This document shows positions 54,020 to 64,000 of a stretch of 64,000 bases of DNA, piece by piece. The stretch spans positions 58,919 to 122,918 of the forward strand of contig AJFK01000001.1 of NCBI GenBank assembly GCA_000467715.1. The letters are read 5' to 3'. The position numbers were made by a program, and so were the translations under genes. The notes under the pieces are model-generated. The model was given only the letters and a program-made list of their open reading frames with translations, was not told the origin of the DNA and did not search any database. The stretch comes from Hysterium pulicare CBS 123377 (lineage: Eukaryota; Ascomycota; Dothideomycetes; Hysteriales; Hysteriaceae). Position 1 is the first letter of the stretch, and every line of letters begins with the position of its first letter.

Positions 54020-55514
54020 TCAATGAATCATCTTGACCATTCGAGTCTCTCGGACTCGGTCGTTCTCCTTGCCGAAGTACCGTTCCGACTTGAAGCTCCA
54101 GTACAGATTCCCAAGGATGACATCCTGGCATCCCTTCAAGTAAAGCTGGACCTGAACATCGACCTCTTCTCCCCAGCTCGGGACTTCTGAGTGGACGATA
54201 TACCATCTACGGTAACGATCGTGAAGCAGGTCGTTCACTCGGTTGTAGGCCTCTTGTTGGGAGACCCCATCCTGTCTGAAGAGATGGACGATATTATGAT
54301 CAACGCCCATATCCTTTTCTTTATGAAAAGACAGGATGTCATTTTGCCTGAAAGTTGTGAGTTTCCTTCATATGATAATACTCTAGATATACCGAAATCA
54401 AACTTACAGGACAACAATGTCAGCTGCGATGACCTCAATTTCTCGGATGGCAGGATGCTCAAAGACAACGTCTGGGATATCAAGACCTTGGAAATACCTG
54501 TTCAACAAATTAGAAATGTGGACTCTCGGGAGGTAGTGTACGGGGATCTTACTCGACCTGTACCAGACATGGCTGAACTCCAATGGACTCGCGCCGAAGG
54601 GCAATGTATGTTTCGATGTCAGGCCTGCAAGCAGAGAACCGAACATCGACCTGGCCCACTAGCCCTGAGAAAAAGCCTTCCATAGATTTTATGAATCTTC
54701 TTTGAACACCTAAACGGGACTGCTCGTTAATCTTGGCCTTTGAAAGTATGAAGTAATCCACAAGCTTACCCGGAGATGATCTTTCGACGATCCGAAGCCA
54801 AACACTCTGGAAAACATGTCGCAACGGATGTTCGATGGCTGAATATAGCTCATGGTCTGGCAAAGTCATGAGCTCCATCAAGCTTGCGACTTCTTCCCTT
54901 GCCAGCTCGGGATTTTCCTTCAAGTTTCCGTCGTCGAATACTAATCATAAATGTCAGCCCCGGCAATGATACCCTTACGTAGCTCAAAACATACGATCGT
55001 CGAAATCAAATACCTAGAACGCTGTCAGCGGTATCCTTAAACAACGTTCTCGAAAGACACCTACCCAGTTGCACCAATCAACAATCGTCCGAAACTCCTC
55101 GCGCCCAGCGTCAGTCGTCCACACAGCAGCGAAATACGGGAAATCGGCTTTCATGTGCTTCTTGTACTCCCTTTCGCCCCAATGACAGATACTGCGCAGC
55201 GGTCAGCCTCATTAACGGCATTGAATCGTGCTCGATCGTCTGTCAAAAGGAGAACGGCTTGTCCTGGCAACTTACTCCGACATCCAAGCCTCCGACTCCT
55301 TCTTGACTTCCTCGTAGTATGGATTGGGCTTCGGTCTCTGCGCCACAAAGGAGACGAACAGATCAGGTATCACCACAAAGTCACTGTCCGCAAGGGCCAG
55401 ACACCTTGGCTTCTGCGGTTGTAGGTCTTTCGAGGGAAGAAGTTTCCCATTGCAGATGGGAGCGACAACCGTCGGTGTATCTTCGTGCATAACGGAAGTC
55501 ATTGATAAACTCAT
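54020..55514 (-). CDS. Class I terpene cyclase (probable sesquiterpene synthase)
   Basis: Six exons: 55514-55276, 55191-55065, 55013-54995, 54940-54553, 54497-54408, 54347-54020; 396 residues, the usual length of fungal single-domain cyclases. Both metal-binding motifs are present: the Asp-rich DDLFDD at residues 127-132 and the NSE triad NDILSFHKE at 290-298. An Arg-Tyr pair (377-378) lies near the C-terminus, as in diphosphate-sensing cyclases. The product is expected to be a cyclised farnesyl (or geranyl) diphosphate; the skeleton cannot be predicted. Exon 3 is only 19 nt and carries the first Asp residues of the motif. It is followed upstream (same strand) by the P450 gene. Confidence 0.92.
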
Positions 55515-56715
55515 GATAACTGATTTGAGCTAGAAAATGAATAAGGATTGCGTCGGGGTGGTTCCTGCGGGGTTGAAGGTATATCTAGCATTCTCGCCAA
55601 AACCTTTATCTGAGCTGGCCTATCTGAACCGCACTATGGTTCACTGGCACTTCCTAGACGGGTAAGAACAGTGCATAAAGAACAATTGAGATCTTCCTTT
55701 CCTCTCTAGGTTCCTCTATCTGTTTGTGCAGCGATAAGAACTGGTACGTGCCCGTTGCATATTTGCTCGGCTTTACTCCATTCACGAGAGACGCGTTCAC
55801 ACCTTCCATCGTTTTTGTTTGTTTCTCGGGCATTACTGATTCACGTTGTATATGCCGAGCACGCCCAGCATGTGCGCGGTGTCACGGCCTTGCCTTAAAT
55901 AGTAAAAACGGGCTGACTTGTGGCCCGGACTTATGGTTGACGACATATTGGTGTAGCAAAACGCAACGCGTCTTTTGGGGGTCTCAAAGATGAAACAAAA
56001 GCTTGGTAACATCACAGTTGGCCGATTGGTGGAGGGCAAGATCGAATCGAAGAGAAAGATATTGGTGAAGCTTAACTAGGCATCTGAAGATCGAACTGAC
56101 TGCTTATCAAGACTACCGTAGTTGGAAAGACGATAACTAATACCATAGTGAGTAAGCTTACGCGATGTTCAGTCTCATTCCCGAGGTCGTGTAATCTGAC
56201 GAGCTGCGAACTAGGGTTTTCAGCCTGGCTCTTGGTAGCTTGGGACTTCAAGGGTCTTTTCCTAGAGGCCAAGCGATCTATGCAGCCTGCTGACACAGCA
56301 CAATGTAGATAAGTGAGGTAGAAAGATGACATAAGTATGGAGGCTGAAAAATGTAGAGTGTCTGACTGTAATAAGCAGGAAATTAAATCACGTGTTCACC
56401 CCAAAGCTGGTAGAACCGTAGAGGATCTCATTTCGCCAGTAAAGTCTAAGCAGTATTACGCCCATAGATGGGTTCGCAGTGGGAATTTCTGAATCGTTGA
56501 GCACTCAACTTTGTTGCATAACTTATCTCGATCTGATCTGGTTCATGAGTTCTACACTAGGCTAAATTCTTTGCATGTATTCAAACTCCACCAATATAAC
56601 TAGCTCACTTTTTATCACCATCTGCCTCTGCTTTCCACCTTCCAGTTCATGTGTTTCTCAGACATCCCCAGTAGATAAGCCCAGAAATCATAACCTTATT
56701 GAGCCTCTATATTAG
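55515..56715. other. 1.2-kb spacer in terpene cluster
   Basis: Promoter of the cyclase and 3' side of the P450. ORFs at 55724-55993 and 56072-56332 have no recognisable features. Confidence 0.5.
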
Positions 56716-58470
56716 CTATGCCGCAGCTGGTCGAGCGGTAACCTTGACGTATGACCGATTCGAAGCCACTCCATGATCAAGCCATTCCATACTCGAAGCA
56801 TCCGTTTCATAGAGTTCCATATCGAAGCGTGAGAAGAAAACGGCCAAGGTCATGTAAATTTCGAGGTAGGCGAGATTCAAGCCGATGCATGCCCTTGGTC
56901 CTTTTGAGAACGACACGTTCCACTTCTCCAACTCCTTTCCCTTATCCCCAAGCCATCTCTCTGGATTGAACTTTTCTGGCGATGGAAAGATGTCTGGATT
57001 GTCGTGGATGATTCTGGTGCTGATGGATACGATGGTACCTTCTGGAATGAACTCTCCTTTGACGCGAGCGCCTCCGGCTGGAACGAGTCTCGGAAGAATG
57101 CCTGGGATACCTGAGGATAAGCGAAGACTTTCTTTGACTACTGCAGTCAAGTACGGTAGTTCGGAGATATCATTCCAATGGAACTCTCCATTTTCTCGTT
57201 TCGGCACATGCTTGAGCTCCTCCTTGAGTTTGCGTTGGCAGTCGTCGTGCGTGAGTAAATAGTATGTTGCGCATGCGATAGAATAAGCAGTCGTATCGCT
57301 TCCGGCCACCAGAAGTAAGAAGCCTTCGTCTACTAGCTCGTCCATGGTGGGAACTTTATACCCTTTGTCGGGATTCGGCGCCAATAAAAGATCAAAAACC
57401 GTGTCGCGACCATCTTCCGTTTGGTAAATACCTTTCGCTCGCCTCTCTTTGACATTCTCGATCCATTGTGCACATTGCTGAAATTTGATTAACGGAAGGT
57501 TTTTGCCGATTGGATGATGAGGATGGACTTACTGATCTGAAGCTTGCATACCCCGGAGCTATCTTCTCGCTCCACGTCGCTGGCAAACTCAAAGCCATTT
57601 TATTCAGAAATGAAAAGTGTTTCGTCAGCCACATATGATCCGTAAACATGTCAACGCTCTTGAGAAACTCTGGGAAGATGTCGTTTTCATCTTGCGAAGT
57701 AAGATCTTGCGTATGACCGAAAAGAGACGTAGATATCACATCAACCTGGCGTTCGTTAGTGTAAACACTGCCAACATCTCAGACTTAGATATCAAATACC
57801 GTTATACACCTATACAACTTTTGGATATCAATTGGTTGGCCGCGGGCGGAACGCTGATTTATCGTCTCTGCTGCATGCTCTACAATCTGACTGACAACGG
57901 GAGACATTTTCCGGAGGGACTGCTTGGAGAATAATGGATTGACAATTGCACGGTGGAGTTTGTGCTTGTGAGGATCGCACATTCCCACAAGGGAGTCCGT
58001 TATGCCAAGGTTTTCGTAAAAGTAGGGTGCCTTCAGGTAACGCGTCTGGTTATGGAAGACTCTGAGAGGACGTTAGAGCCTGTATGCTATTCGAGAGCAT
58101 TCAACTTACTCTCTGTAGTACTCCGGATCATTGAAATGCAAATGATTGGGACCCGTGCGAATGATTGGGCCTGTGGCATACAGTTTAGCTCTCAGAGATA
58201 GCTAGAAGGTCACGGGAATGGATGCCTTTTACCTAGCTTCTTGTGAAGAACTGGGTAGTACTTGACGTACGTTCCATCCCGGATAACATCGTGATAAAAT
58301 TCATACCACCTTGTAATGGCGGCAATGCGAGGCCCCGGGAATTTGCTGAGCGGGTGTAAATATAATCTGGAGAGCACAGTGCCAACAAGATACACCAATA
58401 GGAGTGTTCCAGTAGCACCAATCAACGCAGGCGTAGAGGAAGTTGTCAAAAGATCAAGGATTGCCGTCAT
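56716..58470 (-). CDS. Cytochrome P450 monooxygenase of terpene cluster
   Basis: Exons 58470-58233, 58170-58110, 58061-57800, 57745-57533, 57477-56716; 511 residues. The start at 58470 gives an N-terminal membrane anchor (ALIGATGTLLLVYLVGTVLS) followed by the Pro-rich hinge LHPLSKFPGPR. I-helix AGSDTT at 316-321, ExxR (ESLR) at 374-377, and heme loop FSKGPRACIG with Cys455. All catalytic elements are intact. The sequence style (LSKFPGPRIAAITRWYEFYH) is that of trichodiene-oxygenase-like fungal P450s. It probably oxidises the hydrocarbon made by the neighbouring cyclase; this is inference from position. Confidence 0.92.
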
Positions 58471-58882
58471 AATGGCTGGTAGTTGCTGCTGCCGATGAAG
58501 GTAAAGATTCGCGCAAAAGTTGACAGTATCAGCGTTGAAATAAAGGAAGGCCAGACGGACGCAACATGATATCGTAAAGTACAAGCAGCCGGAATTATTT
58601 TGTAAGGCATTACCAAACTAGGTAGCAACTGCATACTACCTATCTAGGTAGCTTAGCTCTGATGGTTGCTTGGGCTAGACCGAGGAGAAGGACGGGCGTC
58701 AGCTGCGGGCTGGAGAAGCGGTTTCTGTGAAACCTCGGCCTTACCAAAAGCGGCAGTTTGAAACAAGCACCAGATATGGTAATGCAGACCCAATCCGGGT
58801 TGGCAAACACTGTTCATAAGCATACCGGGAAGGCCGACAAATAACATCTTCTGCCCACCGTTAGAAAGCAGATCAAGCAATT
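58471..58882. promoter_or_regulatory. Bidirectional promoter of P450 and SDR genes
   Basis: 412 bp between divergent starts. Contains CGG-N5-CCG at 58826-58836, an inverted pair of the CGG half-sites that Zn2Cys6 dimers bind, 47 bp before the SDR start. Confidence 0.4.
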
Positions 58883-60041
58883 ATGTCCTTAACGCAGGAT
58901 CAAACAGAAGTCAGCGCCGGGACCAAGAACATGAGCGACCTCTTCTCGCTCAAGGGCCGTACCATCGTTGTCACTGGTAAGAGCTTAACTATTGTGGACG
59001 ACCTCCTCGCTTCCAGAAACTCTTGCAAACGTTTTGACTTATAGGAGCTGCCGGTGGCCTCGGTCTTAATTTTGCAAACGCGTGCTCTGAGGCAGGCGCG
59101 CACGTCGCTGCAATAGATACGGCACCAGAACCTCCAGAAGCGTTTTCTTCTCCAGCGACTCGTGGGGTTCGCGCAAAATACTACCAGTACGTCGAGCAGT
59201 GGATATCATGCCTTTAACCCGCAAGTATTAATCACGTGTCCAGTGCCGATGTTACCGACGACAAACTCGTGGAGGAAACGATGCAGAAAATAGCGGCCGA
59301 ATTTGGTGCAATACATGGTTGGTAAGTGTGACACTAGAATGCAAAGCTTGGAAGGCTTATCCTTATGCAGCATCACGTGTGCCGGCGTTGCAGGAGAGGC
59401 GCCGTTTCACGAGTATCCCGCCGCCGAGGTGCGGAGGATTATCGATATAAATGTGAGTCCTTAGAGAGTTGAAAGCGGCCGCGACAAGTCCATCTGATTG
59501 TCAAAACCGTGACACACACAAGTCGTAGTCTGACCAGTCCTGTGAAAACAGTTGCTAGGGTCTTTTTTTGTTGCGCAGAGCTTCGTACGTCAGCTACTCA
59601 AGCAAGGCACACCGGGGTCTCTTGTCTTTATCTCCTCCGTTGCTGCCCATCAGGCCAATCGCGGGCATCCAGTGAGTGCGTATGGTGCATCCAAATATGC
59701 TGTGAGGGGGCTGGCGCAGCAAGTTGCGGCTGAGTATGCCGTGAGTGGAATTCGGGCGAATTCGATATCTCCTGGGTAAGAAATGAGCTCTGCTGGGTCC
59801 TGAGGACCCTTGAAAAGGAGCCACAGCACTAATTCGATGCAGGCCGATGCTTACAGACATGTCTCGTCGCTTAGCAGCAGGTAATCCAGAAGTGTTCACC
59901 AAGTTGTGTAGCCACATTATGTTGGGTCGAATGGGAGAACCAGACGAGCTAAATGGAGCGGCGATCTTTCTGCTTAGCGATGCGAGCTCATTTGTTACGG
60001 GAGAGGATATTCTTGTTGATGGCGGACAGGGACATTTGTAG
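58883..60041 (+). CDS. Short-chain dehydrogenase/reductase of terpene cluster
   Basis: Six exons: 58883-58976, 59045-59186, 59244-59321, 59371-59452, 59552-59775, 59843-60041; 272 residues, classical SDR length. Cofactor loop VTGAAGGLG (TGxxxGxG), Asp after the second strand (AAIDTAPE) favouring NAD(H), CAGVAG in the NNAG position, active-site Ser in VFISSVAA and the YGASK catalytic Tyr/Lys pair. The C-terminal [12 protein letters not shown] is standard for the family. A likely job is oxidation of a hydroxyl group placed by the P450. Divergent from the P450. Confidence 0.92.
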
Positions 60042-60399
60042 TAGCTGTAGTCGCAAAGTTTACTAGGAGATAGTCGATTGAATGGCTCTCGGCAGCCCAA
60101 TGTGGCTTAAACTTTTCCTATTTTTATGCAATATATTGAGATGTCCAACTTGGCAGTGCGGATTCTGAAATTCCATAAGAAATGCTTACGTTGGAAACTG
60201 AAACCTTAAAGCCTCACACAAAGTGTCAAGATTTGTGATTTCAAGAGAATTGGCTTGAACCTACCACCTTCCCCGCGACCAGCCTACAGATTGAATCCAG
60301 ACTCGGTACAAGACTACGGCATTAATATACCCACCGTGCTGGAACCATTGAAACATCGCCCTCGATGCCATACCATGGTCCGTGATCGTAAATTTGCTG
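60042..60399. other. Convergent spacer
   Basis: Between SDR and regulator genes, tail to tail; no gene seen. Confidence 0.5.
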
Positions 60400-61817
60400 T
60401 CAATTAAGACGAATAATCTCCCGCGTCAGAAGTTTCGCAGTAGCTTCTTGGGTCCGGTGATCGAGCGTGTTCAGTAGAGTCTCGTGCGCCTTCCAATCTG
60501 AAGATGACGCAATGGATCTTAGTCGGTTTAAAAGGCAACGTAGGTTCCGAAGTTGAACTAGCGCTAGGGATCGGAGCAATGAGCATTGCTCTTCCGGTGA
60601 ATCAATCTCGTAAACGCCGAGAAAAAACTTTTTGACGTGTTCCTGTTGGAGCGCGTTGAGGCCATAACCTCTGGTGTGGTCGGTCTGTGAATTCGGCCGC
60701 CGTCCATTATATTTGGTGGCCCATTTCTCAAAAGAAGTGGTGAGCTTCTCGCATATCACTGCTAGCAACATAATGAAGGTCGAAGTAGAAGTGGAGATGC
60801 AAGAGTTGCAGTTTAGAATCGTGTTGCACTTTGCTATAGCTCCCTTTTTCAGAACGAGCATACGATCGAATACGGGGCTATCGACTCCACTGCTGGCCTT
60901 CTCGAGAGTCTCCAATAGCACAAGGGCGGTGGGCATGCATAAACATGAATGCTCGCTGGAATAGGGGAGTTGAGTTTTGGAGACAGTAATCTTGTTATCA
61001 TTCTCGGACGATTCTGAGAACAGCGAAGGTAGCTTGATGAGATCTCCGGGAGACGAGGATTGTTTATCTTATTAATGAATGTCAGTCATCTGACAAGACG
61101 CAATAGAAGATTTCACACTAGGCTCTTACCGTATGCGAATCCGGCATCCGCATGCTCAAAGTACCCTTGATCGGCAGCAAGAAATGGGAAGCTACCAGCC
61201 CCCATATCAGCAAAAGTGGCATCCAAGAACGTATCGTTGAATCCAGATGGATTGGTCGGAGGCGAGTCATCAGAGGCAAAAGAATGGAAACTGTCTAAAC
61301 TGGGTAGGGTATCAAGGATCGTTTGACTGAGTATTGCGTCGATACCAGCCTTCGAAGCTTCATGATAGGTTTCCGCTCTGACGGTATCATTCGTGTGTTC
61401 GCTAAGTTCAAGCTCCGAAGCTGGCAAACTTCCCCAAGGTTCTTCTTGCTGGCCTGGACTTGGTGATGCATAATTTGGAGTTTCGGAAAGCGATTCGGTA
61501 GGGGTTTCAGCGAGATTCTCGCCCCCCGACTTGGCGCGTCTGCGTCGGGCGGACTTGGCGTAGGTGCAGGTGGTCTTTTTGGACTTGCACCTGTTGCACC
61601 CGCTCGGCTGACCCGAACACTTTACCTGGGAGCATGTTAGCAAAATGGGCCTCGGATTCGGGAAAGATGGTATGAGAAGACCGACTTTCTTCGATTGACA
61701 AGACTTGCATGCAAGGTGAGGAGTGTTTCGACGTTCGTATTCGGAATGAGCAGGCCGTCCAACATATGTTAGCTCCGAATTTACGTCGTTGGTCCTACTT
61801 TTCAGTGTTGCAAACAT
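60400..61817 (-). CDS. Zn2Cys6 transcription factor, AflR-like
   Basis: Exons 61817-61686, 61625-61130, 61067-60400; 431 residues. The zinc cluster has Cys37, 40, 47, 54, 57 and 64 with CX2CX6CX6CX2CX6C spacing. It is completed by the first splice (QSKK/VKCSG) and followed by basic SARRRRAKSGG. The C-terminal half (STSTSTFIMLLAVICEKLTT, SFEKW) resembles the aflatoxin regulatory protein domain of AflR-type pathway regulators. It is the probable local regulator of the cyclase, P450, SDR and MFS genes. The Cys-rich NCNSCISTSTS segment is typical of that domain. Confidence 0.88.
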
Positions 61818-64000
61818 GGCTTAGCAACTGGGCTTCGGTGTCGAGTCAACAAATCGAGCGAGGATGAGCTTGGTTGCGGGAGGCGTTATAAGTCCGATAA
61901 GTAGATAAAGGACATCAACCAGTCAGCTCCGGTAGTACTTTGTATAACGGATCACCGTAGAATATTCAACGCGTAAGCGATATTTCTGGACTCGGGTCCG
62001 ACAGCCAAGAGGCGTTGGCCTGGTCGCGGGTAGCTGGGTCTAAACCAATTGCTCTTGAGGCCGTTCAGGGTTGGAGGGATATTAGAATACAAGCCCGGAC
62101 GTTACGCAAATCGACATGTGATCGCCGTAAGCATGGTGCCGTGTATGCGAGAGTTCGGAGGCCTGTCGCGGTATGATACCTCATGCATACCCGGTCGTTG
62201 GTAAGCAAGTATGTTAGGTGGTCCGCCTGTTGTGGTTCAGTAGTTTGCTAGATGTGGTAGACTTCGGATCACGATGGCCGTTCTTTGTTCCTCGGGGCAC
62301 GGCGAATGGTTGTTCCGCTGGCCCGCCAAGTTGGTCTCTCACCTCTTGTGCACTGCCAAGGGCTCCTCCAGGCACGCAGGATCTCTATGGTAGCACGCCA
62401 AACCTGAATCCGCCCATCTTACTGACTCACCGATGTTAGTTCCTTATCTTTGCACTGTCTGTCCAAGTATCACGACATTACCGCATCCAATGCCGTCTCC
62501 GATAATAAAGGCTTCGGTGTGTCAAAAGCTCCAGCCGGTGTAGAGTGGATTCTGTCTACTGGCAAACTTGTATCTGTACTAATAGCGTGACTCACTGCGC
62601 TCTCGTAAGCCTGGCGTCGTTGCTTTCTTTGTTTGGCTATCAAGCCTGAACCGGTGTGCAAGTCTTATCATCTATATTCGTCTTTTGCGTATGACTGACC
62701 AAGCGAACCAGCAATCCCACTTTGGACCTCACAATCCTCTTGCCTGCTAGTGAAGACCACGGTCTGCCCTACTCCACTACCAGCTCAACAATTACATCCG
62801 TCACACGGATGGTCGGACATGTGGACAAACAGGACGGACGATCGATCTTGCGTGTATTACACCACAACGGTGAAATGGATGACACAATGGGTAACTCCAG
62901 CAAGCGTGCGCTCGATATTTATCGTGGAGGCGGATAAGAATAAAGCATGATACAAATCCTACAGAAGCCAGGGTGTCCGAGAGATAGCTGCTTTAACCTC
63001 TGCCCCGTATTTCAACCTCAGTCAACCGCTGCACGTAGCCGGTTTGAGCTCCGTACTGCGCATCGAGCCCAGTTCGCGTCATCAAGAACACATTAGATCG
63101 ATTCCTCTCGGATCGTTAGGAAACCGTCCACCAGCTCTCCATCTTGCCTTTGGCTAACCAAAAGCCAAGTCGTCCATGGAGCGGAAGGGAGAGGAGGGAA
63201 CAAAGAGGGGAAGAGGAGGATATGTGCAGGGTTGTGCTTATACCTCCAAGATTCGTCTCTGCCACGGTCTATGAGATGCGTTTCCTTCCTAAAGAAGCAT
63301 GAAGGTCGCAATAGGGACTGGAGAAGGGCCGAATGAAAGAACGGGGATTCTTTCCACCAGAGAACGACATGTATGTGTTTTTTTCATTATTGCGAGCAAC
63401 CGCTGACGATGGTTGATTGAAGTCTATGGCAAGACCCAAATCGGCAGTTATCACACAAGAAGGCTCCTCTCTTGAATTGCATTCAAGTTCCGTCCCATGT
63501 TCCTCAGATTCCCAACTTAGTGGCGTCCTTCTATGGCCCTTCCAATCTGTCCAAAGTTTCCACTTTTCACCGAAATATCTACCATGACTCATATTCATGG
63601 AATTTTACATAGAGATATGAGTTTCCAAGTAAGGACTGAAGACTGCACAGTGCCGAATTCTCCCTAGAATGTATTTTAGATACGAATTCATCGCCGCAAC
63701 TGCGAAACTCGGAATTCTACTATGCTTGATGCTGTGTATCGCAATGCCTCCCGGCGCCCCCTGAAGCCATTTCACGCCACTGACCCCCGCAACGCTATTC
63801 TTATCAGTCGCTCTTATTTGTCAGTAAAGCTTTTGCATCCATGTTCGAACCCGTAACAGCTATTGTCGCCCGAGTACTCAAAGGTCTGGCACAGAACTGC
63901 ATCCTGCACATAGTCAAAGTCTGGCATCGCATAGTCAAACACGTAAACGCATAGTCAAACACGTAAACGCATAGTTAAACACGTAAATATATAGTTAAAT
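61818..64000. other. 2.2-kb gene-poor right end
   Basis: No gene supported on either strand. ORFs at 62218-62439, 62470-62661, 62722-62950 and 63269-63598 are short with no motif or splice partners. The region 62700-62950 reads open in two frames and might be a gene remnant. Confidence 0.45.
63929..64000. repeat. 20-bp tandem repeat running off the window
   Basis: Unit gcatagtcaaacacgtaaac occurs at 63929-63948 and 63949-63968 exactly, and with two C-to-T changes at 63969-63988. A fourth unit starts at 63989 and is cut by the window end. A partial relative (acatagtcaaag) lies just upstream. Confidence 0.92.

Noticed and set aside
54553-54685. 26-nt GT-AG segment within exon 4 of the terpene cyclase (around GQVDVRFSAC)
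   Set aside because: Removing it would break the frame; the retained sequence reads through in frame with the normal length between the helices.
63840-63856. tRNA T-arm-like string gttcgaaccc
   Set aside because: No matching acceptor stem, anticodon arm or A box could be placed on either strand.
63929-64000. CRISPR-like array at the right end
   Set aside because: The units are directly adjacent with no unique spacers, and the genome is eukaryotic; it is a minisatellite.

Overview
The window is nuclear DNA of a filamentous ascomycete (Pezizomycotina). The evidence is short GT-AG introns (most 41-129 nt, several with CTAAC/CTGAC-like branch points), a fungal-type Zn2Cys6 regulator, GH18 and GH93 secreted enzymes, a DHA1 drug:H+ antiporter-like transporter, and long spacers between genes on both strands. 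A leotiomycete-like source is a guess from the flavour of the ankyrin and hypothetical proteins. No virus, plasmid or bacterial operon structure is visible.

Left part (0.4-12.4 kb): a ToxD-like reductase gene carrying an apparent one-base frameshift; a tandem pair of F-box-like/ankyrin-repeat genes, the first with an in-frame stop; about 2 kb without genes; a single-pass membrane protein with a C-terminal LysM; a small secreted cupin-like protein; and the mitochondrial m-AAA protease AFG3.

12.9-26.2 kb: the most unusual region. Seven intact genes and one damaged one encode divergent proteins that combine a coiled coil with a similar C-terminal segment of about 55-70 residues. Several share a phase-matched intron close to the C-terminus. 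I recognise no named family. A GH93 exo-arabinanase gene and a disordered acidic protein gene lie inside this block.

26.5-43.5 kb: mostly housekeeping genes: a YwbE-domain/zinc-finger protein, the ER nucleotide-sugar transporter HUT1, a hypothetical protein with a SUMO-interaction-like motif, a triple-KH RNA-binding protein, a zinc alcohol dehydrogenase with one oversized intron, a Yippee protein, a DNAJC7-type TPR/J co-chaperone and a glycine-rich-domain (DUF1399) protein.

44.8-50.6 kb: a secreted protein of unknown function is transcribed divergently from a 1209-residue CBM18/GH18 chitinase with long low-complexity tails.

51.5-61.8 kb: a compact putative terpene biosynthetic cluster. It holds an MFS exporter, a class I terpene cyclase with both metal-binding motifs, a cytochrome P450, a short-chain dehydrogenase divergent from the P450, and an AflR-like Zn2Cys6 regulator. 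The inferred logic is cyclise, hydroxylate, oxidise, export, under a local regulator. The last 2.2 kb has no recognisable gene and ends in a 20-bp tandem repeat that runs off the window.

Gene models are my own splicing by eye. Exon sums were checked to be multiples of three except where stated.
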